Shown here: positions 11,762-21,184 of the stretch, in pieces | Numbering within the stretch: the first letter of the stretch is position 1 | Layout of the letters: every line of letters starts with the position of its first letter | Source of the DNA: Alloascoidea africana | Taxonomy: Eukaryota; Ascomycota; Alloascoideomycetes; Alloascoideales; Alloascoideaceae | Assembly (NCBI GenBank): GCA_030581615.1 | Contig: JAKTTT010000040.1 | Span: 62,001-126,000 of the forward strand | Direction: 5' to 3' | Length of the DNA stretch: 64,000 bases | Position numbers and translations under genes: made by a program | The notes under the pieces: generated by a model | Database searches by the model: none | The model's input: only the letters and a program-made list of their open reading frames with translations | What the model was told of the DNA's origin: nothing

Positions 11762-13204
11762 ATGTCCTGGAAGGAGGTTGTATTATCGAGGGATGAACAA
11801 ATATTGTTAAACAAGTTTCTTAAACAGCGGGATTTACCCCAGTTTACAATCTCGAAAAAGCCTCCAAAGAGCAATTCAACTGATGAGTGGCAGATTTTAA
11901 AACACAGCGTTTGCTCCTCGACAAGACACATGAGCCGTACTTTTGCCGTTTTGCTGGGATTGCTCAAAGTTTCGCAGAAATTGAGGCCGAATAGCATATC
12001 GTCAGTAGCGAGACCTTCGCTTTCTATAACAATGATAATATCGCTACATCGACTGATTTATTCCCTTTCTCGTTATATCAATGAGAAGGAGGACTATGTC
12101 AGGGTACCAAAACATCTTTTGTCGGCCTTTTCCGTGGGGATCTCAGCACTAAGTCTTGCTATTTTGCCACGTTCGAGATTGAGGGGCTATCTTTCGGTCT
12201 ATTCACTTGTTAATCTCTGTTCTTCGCTTCATAAATATTACGAGAAAAGGAATGCGCTCCCCGATGTTTTGAGTCATTTGACATCCAACATGCTTTTCCC
12301 TTTTGCCTATGCCCAGATCCTGCATTCGTTTATTAAAGATAAGGATACGCTCCCAGCTTATGCAAGTACATTTCTAAACTACATTTCGTCCAGCTATTTT
12401 GATCCCAAGCCGGATTGGTTCCTCAAATCGTGGCCCTCCACAAACCAAATTTTTGATGCCATTAGACAGTTCTACCAGTATCCAAAACGACGGAATTTTA
12501 CAACTAATGATGAGACTGTTTCCACAATGCTGAAAGTTTCCAATCCTACAACCCATAACAATTTTGTCGCTTCTATTATGCATCCTATTGGTGATCAGGA
12601 GAGATTCTTTAGCAGCATTCTCGAAAACTTCAAATTGTTCAAATATCTGTTTCCCATTTATGTGGTGTTCGCTGTGATAAAATACCGCAGGTTCGAGCAG
12701 GATTGCAAAGCTACCGCTGAAGAGAGAGCTTTTGCCCGGCAGAATATATATGACCTAGAGGCTGATGCACTGGAGAAGAGCTTTACAAGAGAGCTATACT
12801 ATGGTGTGAAGAACGCGCTTATTCAGATCTTGGTTGTCTCTCTTACGGTAAACACTTCATTATCTCTGTTAAAATCGCAAAACGGATTCTTGAAATCGCG
12901 CCTTGTTGGGTCACAAAGGCTAAGGTTGATTGGATTCCTCTCTGGGCTTTGGGCGCTCCTGGATAGAAACAGATGCAAGGAGAACTCACTCAAATGGTTA
13001 TTTTTAACTAGAATTGCTCTTTTATCTTTTTGGCAGCAGATTGAAAAAGGCACCGGATCTAAATCGAGAATGATCAGACTGTTCAATCTCGACGTTGGAG
13101 TATTTGCTTTTAGCAGCGGCTTAATGACGTTGTTGTACAAGTTAGACCCAGATACTGTCGACAATAGGCTATTCAAACTAGCATTTGGAAGTTCAGAGAA
13201 TTAA
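11762..13204 (+). CDS. multi-pass membrane protein, tentatively TMEM135-like
   Basis: A 480-residue hydrophobic protein without an intron. The start is the first ATG (MSWKEVVLSRDEQ); the open frame upstream has no ATG. Hydrophobic segments include a stretch near ALSLAIL, SVYSLVNLCSS, LFPIYVVFAVI, ALIQILVVSLTV, LRLIGFLSGLWALL and VGVFAFSSGLMTLLY. The pattern R..RLIGFLSGLWALLDR.R...(18 residues)..SFW recalls the C-terminal part of fungal TMEM135-type proteins. Known: animal TMEM135 affects peroxisomes, mitochondria and lipid handling. I rate the family call as weak; the safe statement is a conserved-looking polytopic protein of unknown function. It converges on ELP2 across about 950 bp. Confidence 0.6.
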   Translation: MSWKEVVLSRDEQILLNKFLKQRDLPQFTISKKPPKSNSTDEWQILKHSVCSSTRHMSRTFAVLLGLLKVSQKLRPNSISSVARPSLSITMIISLHRLIYSLSRYINEKEDYVRVPKHLLSAFSVGISALSLAILPRSRLRGYLSVYSLVNLCSSLHKYYEKRNALPDVLSHLTSNMLFPFAYAQILHSFIKDKDTLPAYASTFLNYISSSYFDPKPDWFLKSWPSTNQIFDAIRQFYQYPKRRNFTTNDETVSTMLKVSNPTTHNNFVASIMHPIGDQERFFSSILENFKLFKYLFPIYVVFAVIKYRRFEQDCKATAEERAFARQNIYDLEADALEKSFTRELYYGVKNALIQILVVSLTVNTSLSLLKSQNGFLKSRLVGSQRLRLIGFLSGLWALLDRNRCKENSLKWLFLTRIALLSFWQQIEKGTGSKSRMIRLFNLDVGVFAFSSGLMTLLYKLDPDTVDNRLFKLAFGSSEN

Positions 13205-14154
13205 GATTTTTGCAGTATATCCCACCGTTTAATAAAACGTCTACCTACAAGTAGACTCAACTTTATAAATTACAAAGTATAGATCCTCAGGAAACAATTC
13301 ACGCAATTTTCTGATTTACAAATCATTTTTTGCATGAGTGAAGTTCATAGCCAAATCATTTCCTTATGATGTTTTCAGTGATTTTCAAATGTAATAGAAA
13401 CAACTATAGATATTTTTTTCCAAAAGACATTATACACCAAGCTCCTAAAACCCCAATGTTGTGTGGCAGACAAGATTACATTCAATTTACTTCTATTCAT
13501 TTAAATCTATTTGATTCCGTATTATGCTCTTAAACCTTACAGAACAAGTGGAACTACTTAAATAGTGTATTCATTCCTTGAATAGAAGTAAGAGAAATCA
13601 GAATCCATATTTTCTTACAATTAAACCTTTTCAACGTTTCACTGTTCTCGTTCAAACACATCACAAAGCTGGCAACACGCTATGTCATAGAGCTCACTTC
13701 TATTTAGTAGTAATTGATGTACAGACTTCTGCGAAGGATACTGATACTGTTTCACATTCGAATGTGGGTTTCCCGATATGAGAGCAATATCTTAACGATA
13801 GCATCCCATATCATGTATTTTAACTGGTGACAAAATGATCACATGCTCATCAATGCTTTCCTTTTTAGTTCACACACGAGATCGTGAATTGACTAGATTT
13901 CTCTATGTACAGGGCATGGATAGTCATTTATTTGTAGGCAATTGTTTAGAAAAATCTTTCGTTCATTTTGGAAGTCCGTACCTCTCCTGATTCAAAAATT
14001 TTCTAACTCAGAAGGCTTCCCTGCAAAAGACAAAATCATATTGATCTGATATCAATTCCCATTTACCCGATCCAGATTGCCGTTCCTTAGTGCTTCAGTT
14101 TATATTTGCGTAATAATCCTTCCGGGTGATCTTTCACCTTACAAAAGCAGAAGC
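13205..14154. other. long convergent intergenic region
   Basis: About 950 bp between two 3' ends, longer than usual for convergent yeast genes. It is AT-rich, with open frames up to 90 codons that show no family resemblance. I looked for tRNA arms and C/D-box pairs and saw none that hold together. Confidence 0.4.
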
Positions 14155-16608
14155 TTACAGTTTAATAGTATATATACGAATCGAAGTGTCCTCACTTGCC
14201 ACTGCAAATTCCAGTTGCGTTTTTTCATCAATCTCTTTCTTCGTGGGTTTCCAGGAAATTTTGTTTATCCTAGATCCTGGAGTTATTTCATCCTTAAGGG
14301 TCCTAATTCTCTTGAAGCCAGATTCATATCTAAAGCTGTAAATCAATAAGTCGCCAGTTTCCAAACCTGCGCACAATATAACAGTATCTTCACCAATAAG
14401 CGTGGGAAACGTGTCGATTGCCGTAACCGGCGAAAGAAATCGTTCTTGATGAATAGTTTTCCATGTTTGTGTATATGAAAAGGACCAAGCTTTCACCGTC
14501 TTGTCTCGCGAAGCTGTGAAAAACACAGGGGGGTCATTTACCTCCCATGCTTCGGGATCAGGATCGTTAACAAGAGGTGCCCACGCACAGTCCCAGATTA
14601 TTCTTGTGTGTCCCTTAGGATTGCAGGCTAAAAATTCATAATTAGTGTCATCCTCAGTTCTGCCCCAGATACACCACATTCTATCTCTTCCAACGGAAAC
14701 CAGATAATCATCAGTTGGAGAAAACTTTAGTCTTGTGACAGTCAAATAATGTTTGGCCAAATTCGGTTCTAACTCATCCCAGGTTGATCTGTCGAAAAGT
14801 CTGATCACAGCGTTATCGGAAGTATTTGCACGACATGAAGATGCAATAAAACGTTTATCATGAGAAATGTCAACACTGGCAATCTCATAGCCATGACCAT
14901 ACAACTTTTCAATTTCTGGAAACAGGGTATGTCGTTGAAGGTGATCCTCCAATGGGGGTTCTGTAAGAGCCGATAGAATATTATAGGAAATGTTAAGCTG
15001 GCGTTGTTTCTCTTCTCCATCCTCAACCACAGGCACGTCCCCAACAAACGATACGTTCGAGAGACCTAGTGCAGGTAAAGTCGCTGACTGTGGCATGGAT
15101 TCTTTACAAGTTGTATCTGATTCTTCACCTTCACAGAGCCGATGTATCATTTCCCAAACTCCTTTAGGCTCAACAAACACGCGCAATGTTTTCTCTTCTC
15201 CCCCGCTTATAAACAGCGTAGGCGTAATTCCGGCAACGCACACCATATCATACCCATGTATTTGTGGTCTTGCAAATTCATAATATCTTCCGTTCTCCTT
15301 CCACTTTCCAAAGAGTCTAGTAGTTTGATCAAGGCTGGTCGAAAGTAAAAATCTGCCATTATCTTCCCAACAGACATCTGTAACACTCCTAGTGTTACCT
15401 GTTACACCAAACCTTTGTTCCCATTCACCGTTATCATCCTTGTTGCGCTTCCAAATTCTCCAGGAACCAGTCTTTCCCAGGGCCAGGATTGTATCACTAT
15501 CTTGGCCACACCAAACAGAACACCAAAAACCTCCCGAGGCCCCTGTTGCAGTGCTAGCGCCCTTGATAGAGATGTCTCCAAACCGTGTAGTAGAGACCCA
15601 GATTCCCGAAGCATCATCTGGAGCCCAAATCATCAATGTTGTGTCAGCTGAGGATGACAGCAATTCTAACTTGGAGGGGTCTGGATGCCATTGAAGGTTT
15701 GATATCCAGTCATCATGGCCCATTATTAAGGCTTCAAAACTTGCTGAACATTTGATTTTACTGCTTTCTTCACCGATTCTAGGCGCATAAAAAATGTGTT
15801 GCTTGTTCTGTATGAAAACTTGTTCTGTAGCGCTTAGCTCTGGGACTTCAACCTGGTTTTCGCTTTTCAGTCTCCATATTCTGATATAACGGTCTTGGCT
15901 TCCACTTGCCAACAAAATTCCCGACTTCTCAGGGTCGTACTTCATTGCCAAGTATTTTACCCAGTCTTCATGCCCCTCCAATTTCGTACCGATGTCAAAG
16001 TTCGAGAGAACCTCATTTGCATAGCCAAATGTGTAAACATGGATTGTTCTAGATGTTCCAGATATAACTGCGATAAACGATCCAGGTGCGTCGGGTAGCT
16101 CTATTACTGATATTGACAATGGGTAAAAGCCTGGCCCAATGCTGAAGTGATGAAGATTTTGAAACTCTGTTTTGCCCGTCTCGGCACTTTTCAGGGCCCA
16201 GAAGGATATCTGTCCATCAGCACCGCCTGACAAAAAAAAATTGCTGTCTTTGGATTCATCGGTGTATAAAATTGGAGTGGCTAAACACTCAATTGATTTC
16301 AGATGAAATTTTATAAGCTGTTTTTGTGTATATTTATACTTGCTTTCTTTCTCCCATACTATTATATTTTTATCCTGGGAGCCTGATATCAAATACTTTG
16401 AATTTTTCAGAAACCTGACTGATGTTACGAGTCCTGAATGACCTTTGAGCGTAGTGGTGACGCCTTCATCAGATTCGCTTGTTGGATCCCATAATGCAAC
16501 TGTGTCCCCAGCCCCAAACGCAAGCACATTGTCTTCTGAGTTGTAGTCAGAGCCGTAAATTTGTCGGTTGCCACCAATAAATGTGGCAATTGGTTCCACG
16601 CTTACCAT
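14155..16608 (-). CDS. ELP2: Elp2, WD40 subunit of Elongator
   Basis: Scaffold subunit of the Elongator complex, which modifies wobble uridines in tRNA. Single exon, 817 residues (S. cerevisiae Elp2 is 788), starting MVSVEPIATFIGGNRQIYG. WD repeats run along the whole protein, for example LKGHSGLVTSVRFL, LEGHEDWVKYLAMKYD, MGHDDWISNLQWHPD, YGHGYEIASVDISHD and GHTRIIWDCAWAP. They form the double beta-propeller expected for the family. Elp2 signatures are RLKFSPTDDYLVSVGRDR and FFTASRDKTVKAWSF. The ATG is the first in frame. No introns are needed and the reading frame is intact. Confidence 0.95.
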   Translation of the reverse strand: MVSVEPIATFIGGNRQIYGSDYNSEDNVLAFGAGDTVALWDPTSESDEGVTTTLKGHSGLVTSVRFLKNSKYLISGSQDKNIIVWEKESKYKYTQKQLIKFHLKSIECLATPILYTDESKDSNFFLSGGADGQISFWALKSAETGKTEFQNLHHFSIGPGFYPLSISVIELPDAPGSFIAVISGTSRTIHVYTFGYANEVLSNFDIGTKLEGHEDWVKYLAMKYDPEKSGILLASGSQDRYIRIWRLKSENQVEVPELSATEQVFIQNKQHIFYAPRIGEESSKIKCSASFEALIMGHDDWISNLQWHPDPSKLELLSSSADTTLMIWAPDDASGIWVSTTRFGDISIKGASTATGASGGFWCSVWCGQDSDTILALGKTGSWRIWKRNKDDNGEWEQRFGVTGNTRSVTDVCWEDNGRFLLSTSLDQTTRLFGKWKENGRYYEFARPQIHGYDMVCVAGITPTLFISGGEEKTLRVFVEPKGVWEMIHRLCEGEESDTTCKESMPQSATLPALGLSNVSFVGDVPVVEDGEEKQRQLNISYNILSALTEPPLEDHLQRHTLFPEIEKLYGHGYEIASVDISHDKRFIASSCRANTSDNAVIRLFDRSTWDELEPNLAKHYLTVTRLKFSPTDDYLVSVGRDRMWCIWGRTEDDTNYEFLACNPKGHTRIIWDCAWAPLVNDPDPEAWEVNDPPVFFTASRDKTVKAWSFSYTQTWKTIHQERFLSPVTAIDTFPTLIGEDTVILCAGLETGDLLIYSFRYESGFKRIRTLKDEITPGSRINKISWKPTKKEIDEKTQLEFAVASEDTSIRIYTIKL

Positions 16609-17000
16609 TCTGTTCTTGTTTGCGATTCAAAATGATCAAGCACTTCAGCCAAAGTTTTTGAACTTTGAGAAGGTTATTCATCAAAGCCAATTACCCGGAA
16701 ATCCGGCCAGAAAAGTGGATTCAGCAACACAGAGAGGAGGAAAGGTGTACGGATGTTTACTTGTATGGAACTTAGACGTTGACAAAACCAAAATGTTTGA
16801 TATCTTCAACCTGTTCTAATCTCTCAGCTATTGGTGAAATAACATACTCACCGATTCTCTAAGCCTATCAATTTGATTAAGAGTCGCATTATGCAAGCAT
16901 ATGAAACTACCTTTTACGGCCTCTATTATTGAATCACGGTATTTTCACATACTGTACCAGGGAATTGTACTAAGACTAAAAGTAGAATATCAAGGCTTGA

Positions 17001-18020
17001 TTACAATTCGCCGGCTGTCCAGGAATTGATAAAACTCAAGGCACTTTCGGGCTGGTCATATGGAATAAAATGGCCAGCGTCAAACACACGGAGGTAAGTC
17101 AATCCACTTGAGCTCTTCTTGTCACCAACATGACCTTGAGGTGTAATTCACTTTTCAGTAGGAGCCTTTCCATACTCTGCCTTGCCAGACCATTCCAATT
17201 GGTCAGTCCAATCTCTATTTCCCAACCAGTTGCAAATCCAGTCCTTGTCCCCAGCATAGATCAAGACGGGAATGTCGTTTTCAAGTATGTCTTTCAAAGG
17301 CTTAGCCTGGTCATCTGTAAAAACAAAGTCAAATTGGACTTTTCTTTGTGCACATACCGCCATATTTAACTTCTGCTCCTAGGGCTTTTCGAACCTTATT
17401 CAGTTTCAAGTATTTGACATAGTACTCCTCTGCTAGATAGACTTTTTCCGGTTCACATTTCTGGCAAACATCGTAGAAGTTCAACCCTGCTTTAGTATAC
17501 CCTGATGAGATGATGCGTTAGCAGATGAAATAAGCGTTAATGCAAATTTTGTCATTCAAAGTCTTATAACAAATTTTAAGACCAAGTTCGCACCGGGGAT
17601 ATTGTGTCTCCATTTTCTCACACTACAGGAGAAAGAACTGCGGGATGGCCGCCTTCACCACAACTTCTCGGGTGATAAGATCTGTACAAGAGTCCTGCAA
17701 AAGAAGAACAGTCAGAGCGTCAATTTACCCAAGCGATGATTGGATCATTGGCAAGATCGTTTCGAGATTCAAAGAACCAGTAAAACAAGTGCTTAGTGTC
17801 TTTCTCGAAATCCGTATACCCAGATGGGGAGTACTTTCCGTAAACAATGTTGCGGGAAGTGCTCCCGCCACTACAAGTCGACTCTAAGCCAACATGTTCC
17901 AGGCTTTTATTGGCTTCACTGATAACGAATAGGTTCTTAATTGGCACCGATTCATAGAAAATAGGCAACTTAAGGTTCAATTCTTGGATGTCCAATATTG
18001 AAAGGACAGAACTCGTAGAA
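17001..18020 (-). pseudogene. decayed serine carboxypeptidase (S10) paralogue
   Basis: Broken copy of a carboxypeptidase Y-type gene, about 1.7 kb from the intact one and in the same orientation. Recognisable from 5' to 3' on the minus strand: [25 protein letters not shown] (split here as [14 protein letters not shown] at about 17750-17800 and the following [10 protein letters not shown]), LVQ.SYHPRSCGEGGHPA near 17630-17700, FYDVCQKCEPEKVY...KVRKALGAEVKYGGMC near 17365-17490, IPVLIYAGDKDWICNWLGN near 17215-17275, and DQPESALSFINSW with a stop at 17001. Most of the GGPGCSS to GESYGGHY region, including the catalytic serine, is missing, and there are frame breaks. A TGG-to-TGA change follows APTEK. 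About 240 bp at 17049-17296 is almost identical to the intact gene, while the final 18 codons and the middle are much more diverged. Confidence 0.85.
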
Positions 18021-19768
18021 GATGCTTTACTTCGTATTTGTTTCAACGAGAATTTATGGCACGCTCAAAAAAATTCCCGAATGTGGTAAATCATTGTTAA
18101 CTCCTAAGCCCTCCAACTGGTTTTATCGGTGTCTGCTTTCCATGCAATCTGAATTGGATTTTAGAAGGTGCAGGAAGAGATGCTACCGTATAAGTTTTAT
18201 AACTGTTAATCTTTGAGTATCACCAACCACTTGCCAGTGTCAATGTCTTACTTCCCGGAGCGTCATTTTAAGTTCAAGGGTATAGACGGCAGACTTTTTC
18301 TGTTTTTGAGGATGTGTGAATCGAGTAACCGCTGTTGTGGTTTAGAGGTATAGTATCACGTCAGAATATTGAAGGTAAGAGAAAAAAGACAAATGATAAA
18401 AATACCTATTGCGGGTTCCAAGACCGTTTGTTCTCTTATTATTCTTGGTTTTCGTAAATCAAACCAAAAATGAATCTTAAGGTTAAATTTGAGAAAGTTG
18501 TCGATAGGAGGAGAACCAGGTATAAAATCCAAGACCTTCCAAGTGACTAGTCAAAATATAGAATAAATCAGCTCACAGAAAATTCAAAGAACCCTTGATG
18601 ATAATATTGTAATGGTAATGGTCTGTTGAGATTTTAGTAGAAAGACGTGGTTTTCAAAGATCAAAAAGGTCTGACGGGATTGCTTCTATTAGGCAATCTT
18701 CACTTACAACTGTGAAGAGATGTGATACACAAAAAAGGATCATCTACCTAAACTGTATTTTGTTTTGTTATTAATGTCCAGTAGATCTTGTATCGTTTAA
18801 GAGCTTGATCCGCTTATCTTGGATTACTGGAGGCGACTCGATGCAAGCTTTAGAGTTCAGTTATTCGTACAAATCATAGATAAAATTCCCTGTTAGGGCA
18901 TCACAATACAATCTCAGAAGTAGAGCTTTAACTAAGGAGCCCATTGTTGAGAGGCGGGGCAACAAAGAAGACCCTACAATGTTCTGAACCCTGGAGACAA
19001 GGTTGGCACTGAAAAGTTGACGAAAACTCAAAAACGTATATTGTTAACTCTTCCTCCCATAGCTGCTTTAAACTCACAAGACTAAAAAGTGCCCTTTATA
19101 ACCCCCCTAACAATAACTTGTTACAGCTACATGACCCATGAGAGGACCATGCAAAAGGAATCAAAATGGTTATCGAGTCTAAGACATTGAAATGGACGGA
19201 TTAAAAGGTCTATCTTTGCCGCCTATATCCACGACGTAACACCAACCAAAGGCTTATCTTTCTAATCCGCACGTTTGATGTTGTTAATCCATTTGGTCTG
19301 AAAGAGGGACTAAAATGTTTGCATGCCACCCAGTTTTCTTCACAAGCTTAAGCCAAACTCCAAGCTTGCCAAAGCATTGAAGATACTGATTAGCCAGGCA
19401 TTTCGGCCTGTCCAACGCCTTTGATGATGCTGCGAAAGGCAAAAAGAAGATCTCACAAGAGGAGAACAAAAAGCTAATACCTTTAAATCAATTGAAACTT
19501 CGCAAAGCAAAACTCTCCATTACTTTGTAATAGAATTCGAAGCTTTGGAGAGCGATCTCGGTTGTAGGGGATCTAGACGGTTTAACCTGTGCCACGCGGA
19601 AGAAAACGAGGCTTGAACTGAGTGCCTCGCTAGAAAAGATCTCTGGGAAACCAAAAACTCATTAATTTACCGACAGCTAAACTACTACAGAAGAAGGATC
19701 TATATAGTAGTCATCTTGAAATCCGAATCCGAGCTGGAGCAACTGTGCTCAGAAAAAATAGAAAACTA
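18021..19768. other. gene-poor stretch between the broken and intact carboxypeptidase genes
   Basis: About 1.75 kb with only short, random-looking open frames. It would contain the dead promoter of the pseudogene and the 3' flank of the intact gene. No family match, tRNA arm or repeat of the carboxypeptidase was recognised here. Confidence 0.4.
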
Positions 19769-21184
19769 TTAATGCCATGAACCGAATACCCAAGAAACAA
19801 ACATATTCAATGCAGTTTCTGGCTGGTCAAATGGAATAAAATGACCAGCATCAAACACACGGAGGTAAGTCAATCCACTTGAGCTCTTCTTGTCACCAAC
19901 ATGACCTTGAGGTGTAATCCACTTTTCAGTAGGAGCCTTTCCATACTCTGCCTTGCCAGACCATTCCAATTGGTCAGTCCAATCTCTATTTCCCAACCAG
20001 TTGCAAATCCAGTCCTTGTCTCCAGCATAGATTAAGACGGGAATGTCATGTTCAAGTATGTCTTTCACGTATCCTTGGAAAGGCTTTGTATAATCACCAG
20101 TAGAGAGGAATTCGCTAAAAATTTGGTCAACACACATTCCTGGGAATTTTACCTCCGCTCCTAAAGCTTTCTGAACACGATCCTGTTGCAAGAATTGGAC
20201 AAAATATTTTTGAGTAGGATAGCATTCGTCAGATCTACACTTTTGTCGAATATCGTAAGGGTTGTATCCTGAAAAAGCATAGGGTGTTTGATAAATTCTT
20301 TGACAAACTTCAAAAGCCGATTCACAGTCATTAGTATCTAAAGTTGCGTAGCACTTCTCAAGTATGCTATCACAGTTTGGACCAAGTAGTTTCATTCGAG
20401 AGCACTGAAAACTAGAGACAATTGCTGGATGATCTCCCTCGCCGCAAGTCATCGGCCGATAAGATCTGTACTGGACAAGAGGATCGGTCAATCCATTGCC
20501 AACCAATACAGAGGAGAAGTTGAAGTTTCTGTCATCATGCTTGAGAACTTCAGCTCCAAAGTAAGGGACATAGTGACCACCATAAGACTCGCCTGCAATG
20601 TGGAGAGGAAGGTGGGAATATTCGGGGAATTGTTCAAAAAACAGATAAAGAAACTGGTAAAAATCGGGACCAGCATCATAAGTTCCTTCAACCCTTTTGC
20701 CTTCAGTGTAAGAAAAGCCTACTTCAACAGGTTGATCCAAGAATATGATACTGGCATTGTTATTCCACGAATGTGGGTTTCTGACTGGCTTGAGATCAGA
20801 CGAAATCTTAGCAGGGCCTAGCTCGAAAAACATACCGGTAAGTGACGAGCAGCCAGGGCCACCATTTAACCAAACTATGATTGGATCATTGGCAGGATCG
20901 TTTCGAGATTCAAAGAACCAGTAAAACAAATGCTTGGTATCATTTTCCAAATCAAAGTACCCAGAGTACTGCTTCACTGTATCAATTCCCAAAACGGAAG
21001 GATCATTGTTTTTCACTCTTATTTTAGAACCAGGAAAACTAGGAATTGAGAGAATGCTATCCCAATTAGTTTCCTTCTCAATTGCTCTCTTTTCCAAACG
21101 CTCTGAAGGCGCAGCTGCAAGTGGACCAGCTGCCACCTCAAGGCAGGCAGCAAATAGTGCTAGGATTGAACAAGTTAATTTCAT
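19769..21184 (-). CDS. carboxypeptidase Y-type serine carboxypeptidase (S10)
   Basis: Vacuolar or secreted exopeptidase removing C-terminal residues. Single exon, 471 residues. An N-terminal signal peptide (about residues 1-19, MKLTCSILALFAACLEVAA) precedes a short pro-region with EKR at 31-33, a possible Kex2 site. Catalytic triad: Ser200 in GESYGGHY, Asp391 in AGDKDW, His448 in DAGHF. The substrate-binding motif is NGGPGCSS (107-114). The free cysteine typical of carboxypeptidase Y is kept (Cys394, KDWIC). The pro-region is shorter than in S. cerevisiae Prc1 (532 residues), so an orthologue of Prc1 or of Atg42 are both possible. A TATAAATA box lies at 21228-21235 on the minus strand, close to the ATG. 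A broken paralogue lies about 1.7 kb downstream. Confidence 0.92.
   Translation of the reverse strand: MKLTCSILALFAACLEVAAGPLAAAPSERLEKRAIEKETNWDSILSIPSFPGSKIRVKNNDPSVLGIDTVKQYSGYFDLENDTKHLFYWFFESRNDPANDPIIVWLNGGPGCSSLTGMFFELGPAKISSDLKPVRNPHSWNNNASIIFLDQPVEVGFSYTEGKRVEGTYDAGPDFYQFLYLFFEQFPEYSHLPLHIAGESYGGHYVPYFGAEVLKHDDRNFNFSSVLVGNGLTDPLVQYRSYRPMTCGEGDHPAIVSSFQCSRMKLLGPNCDSILEKCYATLDTNDCESAFEVCQRIYQTPYAFSGYNPYDIRQKCRSDECYPTQKYFVQFLQQDRVQKALGAEVKFPGMCVDQIFSEFLSTGDYTKPFQGYVKDILEHDIPVLIYAGDKDWICNWLGNRDWTDQLEWSGKAEYGKAPTEKWITPQGHVGDKKSSSGLTYLRVFDAGHFIPFDQPETALNMFVSWVFGSWH

Noticed and set aside
13205-14154. C/D-box snoRNA with ATGATG near 13365
   Set aside because: No matching D box or terminal stem within a sensible distance.
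16900-16930. U5 snRNA loop-like CCTTTTAC
   Set aside because: No Sm site or stem around it; chance match.
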